Below are positions 23,185-30,883 of a stretch of 33,261 bases of DNA, in pieces. The notes below the pieces were generated by a model. That model worked only from the letters and a program-made list of their open reading frames with translations, was not told the DNA's origin and searched no databases. Position numbers and translations under genes: made by a program. Source of the DNA: Flavobacterium rakeshii (lineage in GTDB: Bacteria; Bacteroidota; Bacteroidia; Flavobacteriales; Flavobacteriaceae); NCBI RefSeq assembly GCF_009741375.1, contig NZ_WOWP01000048.1, positions 1 through 33,261 of the forward strand, written 5' to 3'. Every line of letters starts with the position of its first letter. Positions within the stretch are counted from its first letter, which is position 1.

Positions 23185-23394
23185 ATGAACCTCGAGATTT
23201 TTAAAACTAATGTAGAAACACAAGAGCAGGCAAATTACCTTTTAAGGCTGTTGCAGCATTGTATTTCTGATTGCCCTATAAGCTTTGATTTGCAGGACAG
23301 CAATCGCATATTGCGCGTGCATACCAATAGGGAAATCTCTGATGTGGTATGCTCGCTGTTTGTGAAGCAGGGGTTTCACTGTCAAAAATTATAA
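23185..23394 (+). CDS. 69-residue small protein between sigma and anti-sigma genes
   Basis: Starting from the ATG at 23185 (MNLEIFKTNVETQEQANYLL) gives 69 residues; the longer frame from 23149 needs a TTG start. The layout beta (EIFKTN), helix (TQEQANYLLRLLQHC), beta (ISFDLQDSNRILRVHT), helix (EISDVVCSLFVKQGF) and a final short strand (HCQKL) suggests a ferredoxin-like/heavy-metal-associated fold, but there is no CxxC metal motif. Cys at about 31, 35, 58 and 66 are scattered. I recall similar small Bacteroidota proteins with FKTNV near the start and FDLQD-x-x-x-ILRV in the middle, all without function. It starts 43 bp after the sigma stop and ends 7 bp before the anti-sigma start. Confidence 0.8.
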   Translation: MNLEIFKTNVETQEQANYLLRLLQHCISDCPISFDLQDSNRILRVHTNREISDVVCSLFVKQGFHCQKL

Positions 23395-23401
23395 CACTAC
23401 C

Positions 23402-24247
23402 ATGGAAGATAAAAATATTGATAAGGAACTTAAAAAAGTTTGGGAGGAGGAAGCTACACAGCAGCCTGATGAGAAGAAAGAGGCCTCATGGAATGACTTC
23501 TCTGCAAAGGTATTTGAGAAGAAACCAAGAAAGATAAAGCCTTGGTACTATGCCGCGGCGGCGATATTATTAGTTTTTCTTTCCCTAAGCGGAGTTTTAT
23601 TGTCAGATAATTCTTTTGGAGGGAATAGAGATATGGCCTATACCATAGTTGAGAACCCAACTACAAAAGTGAAACTTATTAATCTTCCGGATAGTACTGT
23701 AGTAGAATTGCAGCCAAATGCTAAACTGGAGTATACCAGTGATTTTGCAGACAACAGAAAAATAAACCTTAACGGAACAGCTTTCTTTAAGGTACACAAG
23801 GATAAAGAACATCCTTTCAGGGTATTTTGTGGCGAGACTACCACAACAGTTTTAGGTACCTGTTTTACTGTTGCCGAAGGAGAAGAAGATTCGGTATCGG
23901 TAAAGTTATATGAGGGAAGTGTACAAATGACTGTAAAAGGCAATTCTCATAACTGGCTGCTTTCTCCCGGAGAGGAGTTTGTATACAACGAGCAGGAAGT
24001 AACTGTAGAGGCTTTTAACCGATTTAAAGATTTTGATAATGTACCATTAAAATCGGTTTTAAAACATATAAGAGATACTTATGGCTATGAGGTGATTATG
24101 CCTAAAAGCTATATCAATATGCAGGTAACCTTGCGATTAAACGAGAAAGAAAATTTAACCGATGTAATACATATTTTGGCCGAAATGTATAACCTAACCC
24201 CTCAAATAAATGAAGAAATAAAGAAAGTGACCTTTAAATCAAGATAA
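23402..24247 (+). CDS. FecR-family anti-sigma factor
   Basis: A 281-residue single-pass membrane protein. The short cytoplasmic N-terminus (about 1-46) should hold the sigma factor, a helix follows (about 48-67), then the periplasmic FecR domain (LPDSTVVELQPNAKLEYTSDF, LNGTAFFKVHKDKEHPFRVFCGETTTTVLGTCFTV, about 90-165) and a C-terminal DUF4974-like/STN-fold domain (VPLKSVLKHIRDTYGYEVIMP onward). The C-terminal part should contact the N-terminal signalling domain of the TonB receptor encoded next. The cytoplasmic part is short compared with FecR proteins that carry a DUF4880 domain. Confidence 0.94.
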   Translation: MEDKNIDKELKKVWEEEATQQPDEKKEASWNDFSAKVFEKKPRKIKPWYYAAAAILLVFLSLSGVLLSDNSFGGNRDMAYTIVENPTTKVKLINLPDSTVVELQPNAKLEYTSDFADNRKINLNGTAFFKVHKDKEHPFRVFCGETTTTVLGTCFTVAEGEEDSVSVKLYEGSVQMTVKGNSHNWLLSPGEEFVYNEQEVTVEAFNRFKDFDNVPLKSVLKHIRDTYGYEVIMPKSYINMQVTLRLNEKENLTDVIHILAEMYNLTPQINEEIKKVTFKSR

Positions 24248-24250
24248 AAT

Positions 24251-24290
24251 AGAAAAGGATGCCATAGCCGCGAAACTAAACATCCTTTCT
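24251..24290 (+). other. Intergenic hairpin before the TonB receptor gene
   Basis: AAAGGATG (24254-24261) pairs with CATCCTTT (24281-24288), extended by AGA/TCT with one bulged A; the loop is 19 nt. It lies just after the anti-sigma stop in a 100-bp gap, without a T-run, so it may modulate or protect the mRNA between the regulatory and receptor genes. Confidence 0.45.
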
Positions 24291-24347
24291 GGTATCAAAA
24301 CAGACCTTACAATCCATTTTAATCTAATTTCAAAAATACAAAATTTT

Positions 24348-26963
24348 ATGAAGCATATACTTGCATCATGCTTTTTAATGCTCAGTTTTAACTTATACTC
24401 ACAACACATTTCTATAAGTATATCGCCCGATTCGACTCTCGATGAACTGTTTAAACAGATTGAAAATCAAACCGATTATAAATTTGCTTTCACTGAGAAA
24501 ATAAATACCGGTAACAAGTATTTTAAAAGAAGCTTGAAGTATGATACTATAGAAGTTAAACAACTACTGGAACAACTCAATAACGAACTGCCTTTTCATT
24601 TTTCACTTATAGGGAATAATATCACTGTAAAGCAAACGGGAAGCAGTAAGAAAAAGCAGGAACATACACTATCGGGAACTGTTCTAGACGATAACCAACA
24701 GCCGTTAATAGGAGCCAGTATTGAGGTAAAGGGATTAGGTATATATACCTCAGCCGATGAAAACGGAAATTTCTCCCTAAACCTGCCCTCAGGTAATTAT
24801 ACCGTAGTTATTGCTTTTTTGGGGTTTAAAAAAAGGGAACAACAGGTGTCTCTGTCAAAAAACACACATCTAAACTTTAGTATGGAGGTAGATACTCAAA
24901 CCCTTAATGAAGTGGTAATTAACCAGAATAATAAGGCTGTAGATATTAAGAAACCTCAAATGAGTATGAACAGCCTTTCGGTAGAGGAGATTAAACAAAT
25001 TCCTGTAGCTATGGGAGAGCCCGATCCGTTAAAGGCATTGCTAACCCTACCCGGTGTTACAAATGCGGGAGAGGCTTCTTCCGGTTTTAATGTAAGGGGA
25101 GGCGCTGCCGATCAAAATCTTATCCTTTTGGACGGAGCTCCTATTTATAGCGATTCACATATGTTTGGTTTCTTCTCTGTTTTTAATGCCGATGCTATAA
25201 ACAGTCTGGATTTGTATAAAGGAGGTATACCTTCAAAATACGGCGGACGCGTATCATCTGTACTCGATGTAAAACAGCAAACAGGAGGTTTAGACAGCTT
25301 AGGTGTTAATGGAGGGATAGGGTTAATATCCAGCAGACTAACGGTAAAAGGACCAATACAAAAAGGGAAGAGTTCGTTTATGGTTGCCGGCAGGTCGTCT
25401 TATGCACATTTATTTTTAAAATTGGCAGACAACAAAAATTCGGCTATGTTTTATGATATTAATACACGCCTTAATTTTGATCTAAACGAGAGTAACAGTC
25501 TGCAGTTTTCAGGATATCTTGGTAATGATGTTTTTGATATAGGAGACAGCTTTTCCAGTATTTATGGTAATACTATGGGAAACTTAAACTGGAAGCATAT
25601 CTTTTCACCTGATTTAGCCACTAACCTGTCGGTATTTTACAGTGATTACAAGTTTAACCTAACGATAAATTCAGAAAACTTTACCTGGGACAGCTCTATA
25701 AAAAGTTATGGGTTTAAGTACGACTGGCAGCATTACCTGTCGGACACCTTTACCCTAAATTACGGAATTGCCACAACCTACTATGACTTTAATCCCGGTA
25801 CGTTAGCGCCCGATAACGAAAGCTCAAGTTTTAACTACCAACAGCTAGATAAAAAATACGCTCTTGAACCTTCTGCATATCTTGATATTGAACAAAAGAT
25901 ATCTGATAAGATTAATTTTCGTTACGGTTTACGCTACAGCATGTTCTACAGGTTTGGGGCACAGGAAATAAATATTTATGAAAATGACCGACCGGTAGTA
26001 TATAATCCTGTTTTTGATATCTATGAACATGGTACAGTGGCAGGAACCACATTTTATGGCAAAGAAAAAAAAATATCAGGCTTTGATAATTTTGAGCCAA
26101 GGGCAGCGCTATCTTTCGCCTTTAATGACGATGCTTCTGTAAAAGCAAGTTATAACCGTATGGCACAGTATTTACATATACTAACTAATAGCCAGTCGCC
26201 ACTGCCTATGAATATATGGACTCCAAGCGGACCTTTTATAAAACCACAGATACTGGATCAGTTTGCTATAGGCTACTTCAGGAATTTTAAGAACAAAACC
26301 TATTCACTTGAAACCGAAGCTTTCTATAAGAAAATCAAAAACCGAATTGATTATGTAGATGGTGCCGATTTGCTGGGAAATAATAATTTAGAACAGGAAA
26401 TACTTAATGGTAAAGCAAGGTCATACGGGCTTGAGGTTTTGGTAAGAAAAAATACGGGGAGGTTAACAGGATGGGTGGCCTACACTATTTCGAGAGCAGA
26501 ACAAAAAACTATAGGGCAGGCTCCGGGTGAACCGGGTATTGCAAATGGAGACTGGTATTTATCTCCTTACGACAAGCTGCATAACCTTAATGTTACAGGA
26601 AATTATGAGTTAAACCAAAAATGGTCTTTCAGTGCAAATTTCTCTCTGCAATCGGGCAGGCCTGTAACATACCCAGACGGTTACTACCAGTTTAACGGTA
26701 TTAATATCCCTAACTATTCTGAAAGAAACGCAAACAGGCTACCTGCCTATCACCATTTGGATATTGCAGCTACTTATACACCAAAACCTTACAAGAAAAA
26801 GGGATGGCAAAGCTATTGGGTATTTAGTATTTACAACCTTTACAACAGGCAAAATGCTGCTTCCATGCAGTTTACTACCAATGATGACTCAGGACTTAAT
26901 GAAGCCAGACGTCTTTCGGTTTTTGGAGCAATACCAAGTGTATCTTACAACTTTAAATTTTAA
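24348..26963 (+). CDS. TonB-dependent receptor with N-terminal signalling (STN) domain
   Basis: An 871-residue outer-membrane receptor. A signal peptide (about 1-19, ending LYSQ) is followed by an STN-like domain (about 20-98: LDELFKQIENQTDYKFAF, VKQLLEQLNNELPFHFSL), a carboxypeptidase-regulatory-like beta-sandwich (about 104-185: SGTVLDDNQQPLIGASIEVKG), the plug (about 205-310: PDPLKALLTLPGVTNAGEASSGFNVRGG, LLDGAPIYSDSHMFGFFSVFN), and a 22-strand barrel to the end. The STN domain indicates signal transfer to the FecR protein encoded upstream. No SusD-type gene follows; instead a DUF4249-like lipoprotein gene begins 3 bp later. The substrate is unknown. The family includes importers of iron chelates and of peptides or glycans. 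Confidence 0.94.
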   Translation: MKHILASCFLMLSFNLYSQHISISISPDSTLDELFKQIENQTDYKFAFTEKINTGNKYFKRSLKYDTIEVKQLLEQLNNELPFHFSLIGNNITVKQTGSSKKKQEHTLSGTVLDDNQQPLIGASIEVKGLGIYTSADENGNFSLNLPSGNYTVVIAFLGFKKREQQVSLSKNTHLNFSMEVDTQTLNEVVINQNNKAVDIKKPQMSMNSLSVEEIKQIPVAMGEPDPLKALLTLPGVTNAGEASSGFNVRGGAADQNLILLDGAPIYSDSHMFGFFSVFNADAINSLDLYKGGIPSKYGGRVSSVLDVKQQTGGLDSLGVNGGIGLISSRLTVKGPIQKGKSSFMVAGRSSYAHLFLKLADNKNSAMFYDINTRLNFDLNESNSLQFSGYLGNDVFDIGDSFSSIYGNTMGNLNWKHIFSPDLATNLSVFYSDYKFNLTINSENFTWDSSIKSYGFKYDWQHYLSDTFTLNYGIATTYYDFNPGTLAPDNESSSFNYQQLDKKYALEPSAYLDIEQKISDKINFRYGLRYSMFYRFGAQEINIYENDRPVVYNPVFDIYEHGTVAGTTFYGKEKKISGFDNFEPRAALSFAFNDDASVKASYNRMAQYLHILTNSQSPLPMNIWTPSGPFIKPQILDQFAIGYFRNFKNKTYSLETEAFYKKIKNRIDYVDGADLLGNNNLEQEILNGKARSYGLEVLVRKNTGRLTGWVAYTISRAEQKTIGQAPGEPGIANGDWYLSPYDKLHNLNVTGNYELNQKWSFSANFSLQSGRPVTYPDGYYQFNGINIPNYSERNANRLPAYHHLDIAATYTPKPYKKKGWQSYWVFSIYNLYNRQNAASMQFTTNDDSGLNEARRLSVFGAIPSVSYNFKF

Positions 26964-26966
26964 GCT

Positions 26967-27806
26967 ATGAAAAAGATAATAATGAACAATTATAAGAGAG
27001 CGGGAGTGAAGTTACTGAGCCTTTTATTAGTATTGGCTGTTTGTGCCTGTGAAGAGGTAGTTAATGTTGATTTGAATACAGGAGAGGCAAAACTGGTAAT
27101 TGATGCCGAAATATTATGGATAAAAGGAACTGAAGGTAATGAACAAACCATAAAAATAAGCCGGATGGCCGACTACTATAATCCAACGCCCCCAAAAGTA
27201 TCCGGCGCTCAGGTATATATTGAAGACAGTGAAGGTAACCTGTTTATGTTTAACGAAGGAAGTGAACCCGGTACTTATGAGTGTAATAACTTTATTCCTC
27301 AGCTAAACGGAAGTTACACTCTTACAGTAACAGTTGAGGAAGAAACCTTTAAAGCTACCGAAGCCCTAATACCGGTACCGGAAATAAACAGGATAGAGCA
27401 AAGGTTAGTTAATAATTTTTTTGAGGATGAATATGAAATTTCAGTATTTTTTGATGACCCTTTGGAGGAACTTAACTTTTACCTTACTGATTTTGTGACC
27501 GATGTTTTAATTTACCCTGACTTTGAACTTTCTGACGATGAGTATAAGGAGGGACAGGAAATTAAAAACGATTTCTCTGACGAAAAACTGGAACAGGGTA
27601 CCGTGGTAGAGATTACGGTTAGAGGGATTTCAGAACAGTTTTATAACTATATGAACCTGATTTTGGAATCTAACTCATCAAATCCTTTTGCTACTCCGCC
27701 TGCAAATATTAGGGGGAACATGGTTAATCAAACTACTGCGGGGAGTCATGCTTTAGGCTATTTTAGGCTATGTGAGGCAAACTATCGCTCGTATACTATT
27801 GAATAA
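26967..27806 (+). CDS. DUF4249-like surface lipoprotein paired with the TonB receptor
   Basis: A 279-residue lipoprotein. The N-terminal hydrophobic stretch ends VLAVCAC, with Cys28 as the probable lipidation site, followed directly by EEVV. Acidic residues after the lipidated Cys are a feature of Bacteroidota surface-export signals. CEEVVNVDL, then the KLVIDAEI strand, the IKISRMADYYNP segment and VSGAQVYIEDSEG match what I know of DUF4249 proteins, which commonly follow STN-containing TonB receptors. It begins 3 bp after the receptor stop, so the two are translated together and probably form one outer-membrane complex, replacing a SusD-type partner. An in-frame ATG at 26982 is an alternative start. 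Confidence 0.85.
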   Translation: MKKIIMNNYKRAGVKLLSLLLVLAVCACEEVVNVDLNTGEAKLVIDAEILWIKGTEGNEQTIKISRMADYYNPTPPKVSGAQVYIEDSEGNLFMFNEGSEPGTYECNNFIPQLNGSYTLTVTVEEETFKATEALIPVPEINRIEQRLVNNFFEDEYEISVFFDDPLEELNFYLTDFVTDVLIYPDFELSDDEYKEGQEIKNDFSDEKLEQGTVVEITVRGISEQFYNYMNLILESNSSNPFATPPANIRGNMVNQTTAGSHALGYFRLCEANYRSYTIE

Positions 27807-27837
27807 AATTGGTAATGTTGTAATAATTGTTTAATTA

Positions 27838-27870
27838 AAAAGCCGGCTAACAACTTGTTAACCGGCTTTT
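27838..27870. terminator. Bidirectional terminator between convergent genes
   Basis: AAAAGCCGGCTAACAA (27838-27853) pairs with TTGTTAACCGGCTTTT (27855-27870) with one mismatch. A-rich sequence lies on one side and a short T tract on the other, between the DUF4249-like gene (plus) and the OmpA/PD40 gene (minus). Confidence 0.8.
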
Positions 27871-27909
27871 CGCGTAATTAAGGGAATTATGAATAGCCTA
27901 TCACTCCAG

Positions 27910-29841
27910 TTATAGGTCTGAAATGATAAACTCACTACGCCTGTTCATCTGGTGTTGCTCTTCGGTACAATCTACACCATCGGAACACTCATTAACCAGT
28001 TGGGTTTCCCCATACCCTTTACCGGTTAATCTGCTTGCATCAACACCATTATCAACTAACCATTTTATTGTTGACTTGGCTCTCCTGTCAGAAAGCGCTT
28101 CGTTATATTTATGAGTTTGACGACTATCGGTATGCGAGCGTATATCCAGCTTCATATTTGGATATTCGTTTAACACGTCAAGTATTTTTTCGAGATCTAA
28201 GGCGGCTTCCGGTCGAATGTTTGATTTATCTAAGTCAAAATAAATCATTTTTATACCAAAGCATTTACCCAGGTCATCACCAATAGTTACTACACATTCG
28301 GTTTTTTCTAGCTGAATTGGTAAATTGGTTTTACCATTTTCATACGGAATATTTACCAGTTGTTCTTTTGTGGTGTATTCTTCTTTTTCGGCTCTTATAT
28401 TATAAGTAGTACCACACTCTACAGCAAATATATAGTTCCCTTTTTCATCAGAGTTTGTTGTGCCTACAAGGTTAAATTTACGGTCATACAGGGTAAGCTT
28501 AGTGTATGGTAGTATCTCACCTGTGTTTAGGTCGGTCACCACACCATATAATTCTTGTATACATTCCAGTTTTCGGGTTTCAAGAAATTTATAGATATTA
28601 TCGTTTTTCGAATCTCCTTTATTTGATGAAAAAAAGCCTCTTCGGGATTTTGTATCTATTATATAGGCAAAGTCGTCCATAGGAGAATTGATATCGGCGC
28701 CAACGTTTTGAATATTATGAACGCCTTTCTCGTCTAATTTACCTACAAATACATCCAGCCCTCCCAGGCCGGGATGCCCGTCTGAAGCAAAATAAATCTC
28801 ATTTTCATTGCTTACAAAAGGGAATGTTTCTTTTCCTTCGGTATTAATTCCCGGACCTAAATTTTCAGGCTTGCCAAAATTGCCTAAACTGTCTATACTT
28901 ACCCTGAATATGTCTGACTGACCTATTGTACCGGGCATGTCTGACGCAAAGTAGAGTGTTTTCTCATCCGGACTCAGTGCCGGGTGTGCCACACTGTAGG
29001 AATCATTATTAAAAGGGAGCTCTGTTATATTACCCCATTTATTATTTTCAAATGTGGCTTTGTATATTTTTACTAAAGTAATTTTATTTTCATCTTTTCC
29101 TTTTTTTCCGTTAACATAATTGTTTCGGGTAAAGTAAACGGTATTACCGTCTTTAGTGAAAATAGGAGTTGACTCATGGAACTTCGTTTTTAATTTGCAT
29201 CTGAATTTTTTGGCACGTTTTGGATTCAGGTCTTCATCAACACTGGACTGATACAGGTTGGTAAACGATTCTCCTGTCCATTTATGCCTGCGGTGCCCCA
29301 GGCTACCGGTGTCCCTTGCAGATGTAAAGATGATTTTATCCTGATAAAACGCGGTTCCGTAATCAGAGTATTTGCTGTTTATACCGGCATCATCAATTTC
29401 ATAGCGTCCTGAATTAGCCTGAATATCTTCCATATAGTTACGATCCTTTTTATACAGTTGAGCCCTTATATCGTTTTCTGATTTCTCATCAAACAGGTCG
29501 AGCATCTCTTTAGATTTTTCAATCTCTCCAATCGATTTAAGAGACTGTGCATACCTGTAGTAATATTCGGGTTCCAGTTCAGTATTCATGGCAAACAGTT
29601 CGCCATACCATTTTGCAGCTTTATCAAATTTAGAGTTGAAATAAAAGGCATTACCCAGGTTTTTAAAAATCTCTTCAGATTTATATCCTTTATTAGCAAC
29701 CCGTTCATACGTTTTAATAGCATTTACATAGGCATAGCTGTCGTATTTTTTATCGGCAGAAGCTACTCTTTTTTCCTGTGAATAACCGTTAAATGACAGT
29801 AACCCTATTATTGCTATGTATAAGAAAATATAATTTTTCAT
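27910..29841 (-). CDS. OmpA-family protein with TPR and PD40 (TolB-like) repeats
   Basis: A 643-residue envelope protein with a signal peptide (about 1-21, ending GYSQ). TPR-like helices (about 25-125: YVNAIKTYERVANKGYKSEEIFKNLGNAFYFNSKFDKAAKWYGEL) are followed by WD40/PD40 beta-propeller blades (about 150-410: AHPALSPDEKTLYFASDMPG, FPFVSNENEIYFASDGHPGLGGLDVF), a carboxypeptidase-regulatory-like sandwich (about 428-512), and a C-terminal OmpA domain (about 535-643: FDLDKSNIRPEA, RSHTDSRQTHKYNEALSDRRA, NRRSEFII). This layout is typical of the OmpA partners found with PorP/SprF-like proteins and giant T9SS adhesins. It is 12 bp downstream of the PorP-like gene, so it is operonic, and probably anchors the complex to peptidoglycan. 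Confidence 0.94.
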   Translation of the reverse strand: MKNYIFLYIAIIGLLSFNGYSQEKRVASADKKYDSYAYVNAIKTYERVANKGYKSEEIFKNLGNAFYFNSKFDKAAKWYGELFAMNTELEPEYYYRYAQSLKSIGEIEKSKEMLDLFDEKSENDIRAQLYKKDRNYMEDIQANSGRYEIDDAGINSKYSDYGTAFYQDKIIFTSARDTGSLGHRRHKWTGESFTNLYQSSVDEDLNPKRAKKFRCKLKTKFHESTPIFTKDGNTVYFTRNNYVNGKKGKDENKITLVKIYKATFENNKWGNITELPFNNDSYSVAHPALSPDEKTLYFASDMPGTIGQSDIFRVSIDSLGNFGKPENLGPGINTEGKETFPFVSNENEIYFASDGHPGLGGLDVFVGKLDEKGVHNIQNVGADINSPMDDFAYIIDTKSRRGFFSSNKGDSKNDNIYKFLETRKLECIQELYGVVTDLNTGEILPYTKLTLYDRKFNLVGTTNSDEKGNYIFAVECGTTYNIRAEKEEYTTKEQLVNIPYENGKTNLPIQLEKTECVVTIGDDLGKCFGIKMIYFDLDKSNIRPEAALDLEKILDVLNEYPNMKLDIRSHTDSRQTHKYNEALSDRRAKSTIKWLVDNGVDASRLTGKGYGETQLVNECSDGVDCTEEQHQMNRRSEFIISDL

Positions 29842-29853
29842 GATATAGATGTT

Positions 29854-30765
29854 TTAAAAGAAACGAGGAGTTGTCATTTTTCCATTATTTTTAAATATTT
29901 CATAGCGCAGGAATATTTCATGCGAACCAGAATTGTAGTTCTCCAGATTAGTTGTTTCAAGATCATAACCATAGCCTATGTTTAAGCTTTCGCTAAGCTG
30001 AAAGGCAGCCATAAGGCTAAATGAAGCATCCCATCTGTAAGCTGCACCAACCGTAAATTTCTCAAGGAACATAAAGTTGCCTGATAGGTCTACCTGTAAA
30101 GGTGAACCTTCAACCATTTTAATAAGTGTACTTGGCTTAAATTTTACATCAGGACCCAAATCAAACACATATCCTCCTATCAGGTAATAATTGATTTTAG
30201 TTTTGTAAATAGCAACATCATTGTCATTATATGCATTGCCCTGAATAAAGCTGGGAACTGATAAACCTACATACATACGATCTGAACGAAAATAAACACC
30301 TGCACCTATATTTGGTTTAAATACGTTATTAAAGTTTTGAAACTGTGGGTCGCCTTGATCTACTGGGTTTAACTTGTTAATATCCAGGTTAAAAAGGTAA
30401 CCCGTAGCTTTTAGCCCAAAAGACAGTTTGTAAGTTTCGGAAGTACGTATGGTATAAGAGAAATCAATTGAAAGATCATTTTGATTAGTAGGTCCAATTT
30501 TATCATTTATCAATGAAATACCTAAACCTACATTACTGTTACTAAATGGTGTATGCATAGAGAAACAGCTAGTTTCGGGGGCACCGTCCAGCCCAACCCA
30601 TTGGGCACGGTATAAACCAAACATACTTAAAGCTCCTCGCGATCCGGCATAGGCCGGGTTTACGTTAATGGTATTATACATGTATTGTGTAAACTGAGCA
30701 TTTTGCTGGCCGTAGCTTACCAGAGCTGTAAGTATCAATACGAAAAAAAATATTTTTGTTTTCAT
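29854..30765 (-). CDS. PorP/SprF-family outer-membrane protein
   Basis: The ATG at 30765 (MKTKIFFFVLILTALVSYGQQ) gives 303 residues with a normal signal peptide; the longer frame to 30789 needs GTG. The mature start QQNAQFTQYMYNTINVNPAYAGSRGALSMFGLYRAQWVGLDGAP is the hallmark of PorP/SprF proteins, and the rest is a beta-barrel ending in an aromatic residue (TTPRFF). SprF-type proteins are needed for secretion or surface attachment of cargo with type B T9SS sorting domains, such as the adhesin encoded just upstream. The gene sits between adhesin and OmpA partner with small gaps, apart from two hairpins before its start. Confidence 0.95.
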   Translation of the reverse strand: MKTKIFFFVLILTALVSYGQQNAQFTQYMYNTINVNPAYAGSRGALSMFGLYRAQWVGLDGAPETSCFSMHTPFSNSNVGLGISLINDKIGPTNQNDLSIDFSYTIRTSETYKLSFGLKATGYLFNLDINKLNPVDQGDPQFQNFNNVFKPNIGAGVYFRSDRMYVGLSVPSFIQGNAYNDNDVAIYKTKINYYLIGGYVFDLGPDVKFKPSTLIKMVEGSPLQVDLSGNFMFLEKFTVGAAYRWDASFSLMAAFQLSESLNIGYGYDLETTNLENYNSGSHEIFLRYEIFKNNGKMTTPRFF

Positions 30766-30837
30766 AATTCCTATAATTTTTTGTTTCACATTACTTTCAT
30801 CTTTAAAAAGTTAACCTTTAACAGAAGCAGATGTATA

Positions 30838-30883
30838 GCCCCGTTAGGGGGTGAATACTTATTACCTTGAAAGGAATAAGTAT
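30838..30883 (-). other. Two adjacent hairpins between adhesin and PorP-like genes
   Basis: ATACTTATT (30855-30863) with AATAAGTAT (30875-30883) forms a perfect 9-bp stem, extended inside by CCTT/AAGG, and overlaps the adhesin stop codon. GCCCC with a GGGG(G) arm (30838-30851) forms a second short GC-rich hairpin. There is no T-run. They may set a step-down in expression between the giant gene and its partners. Confidence 0.55.
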
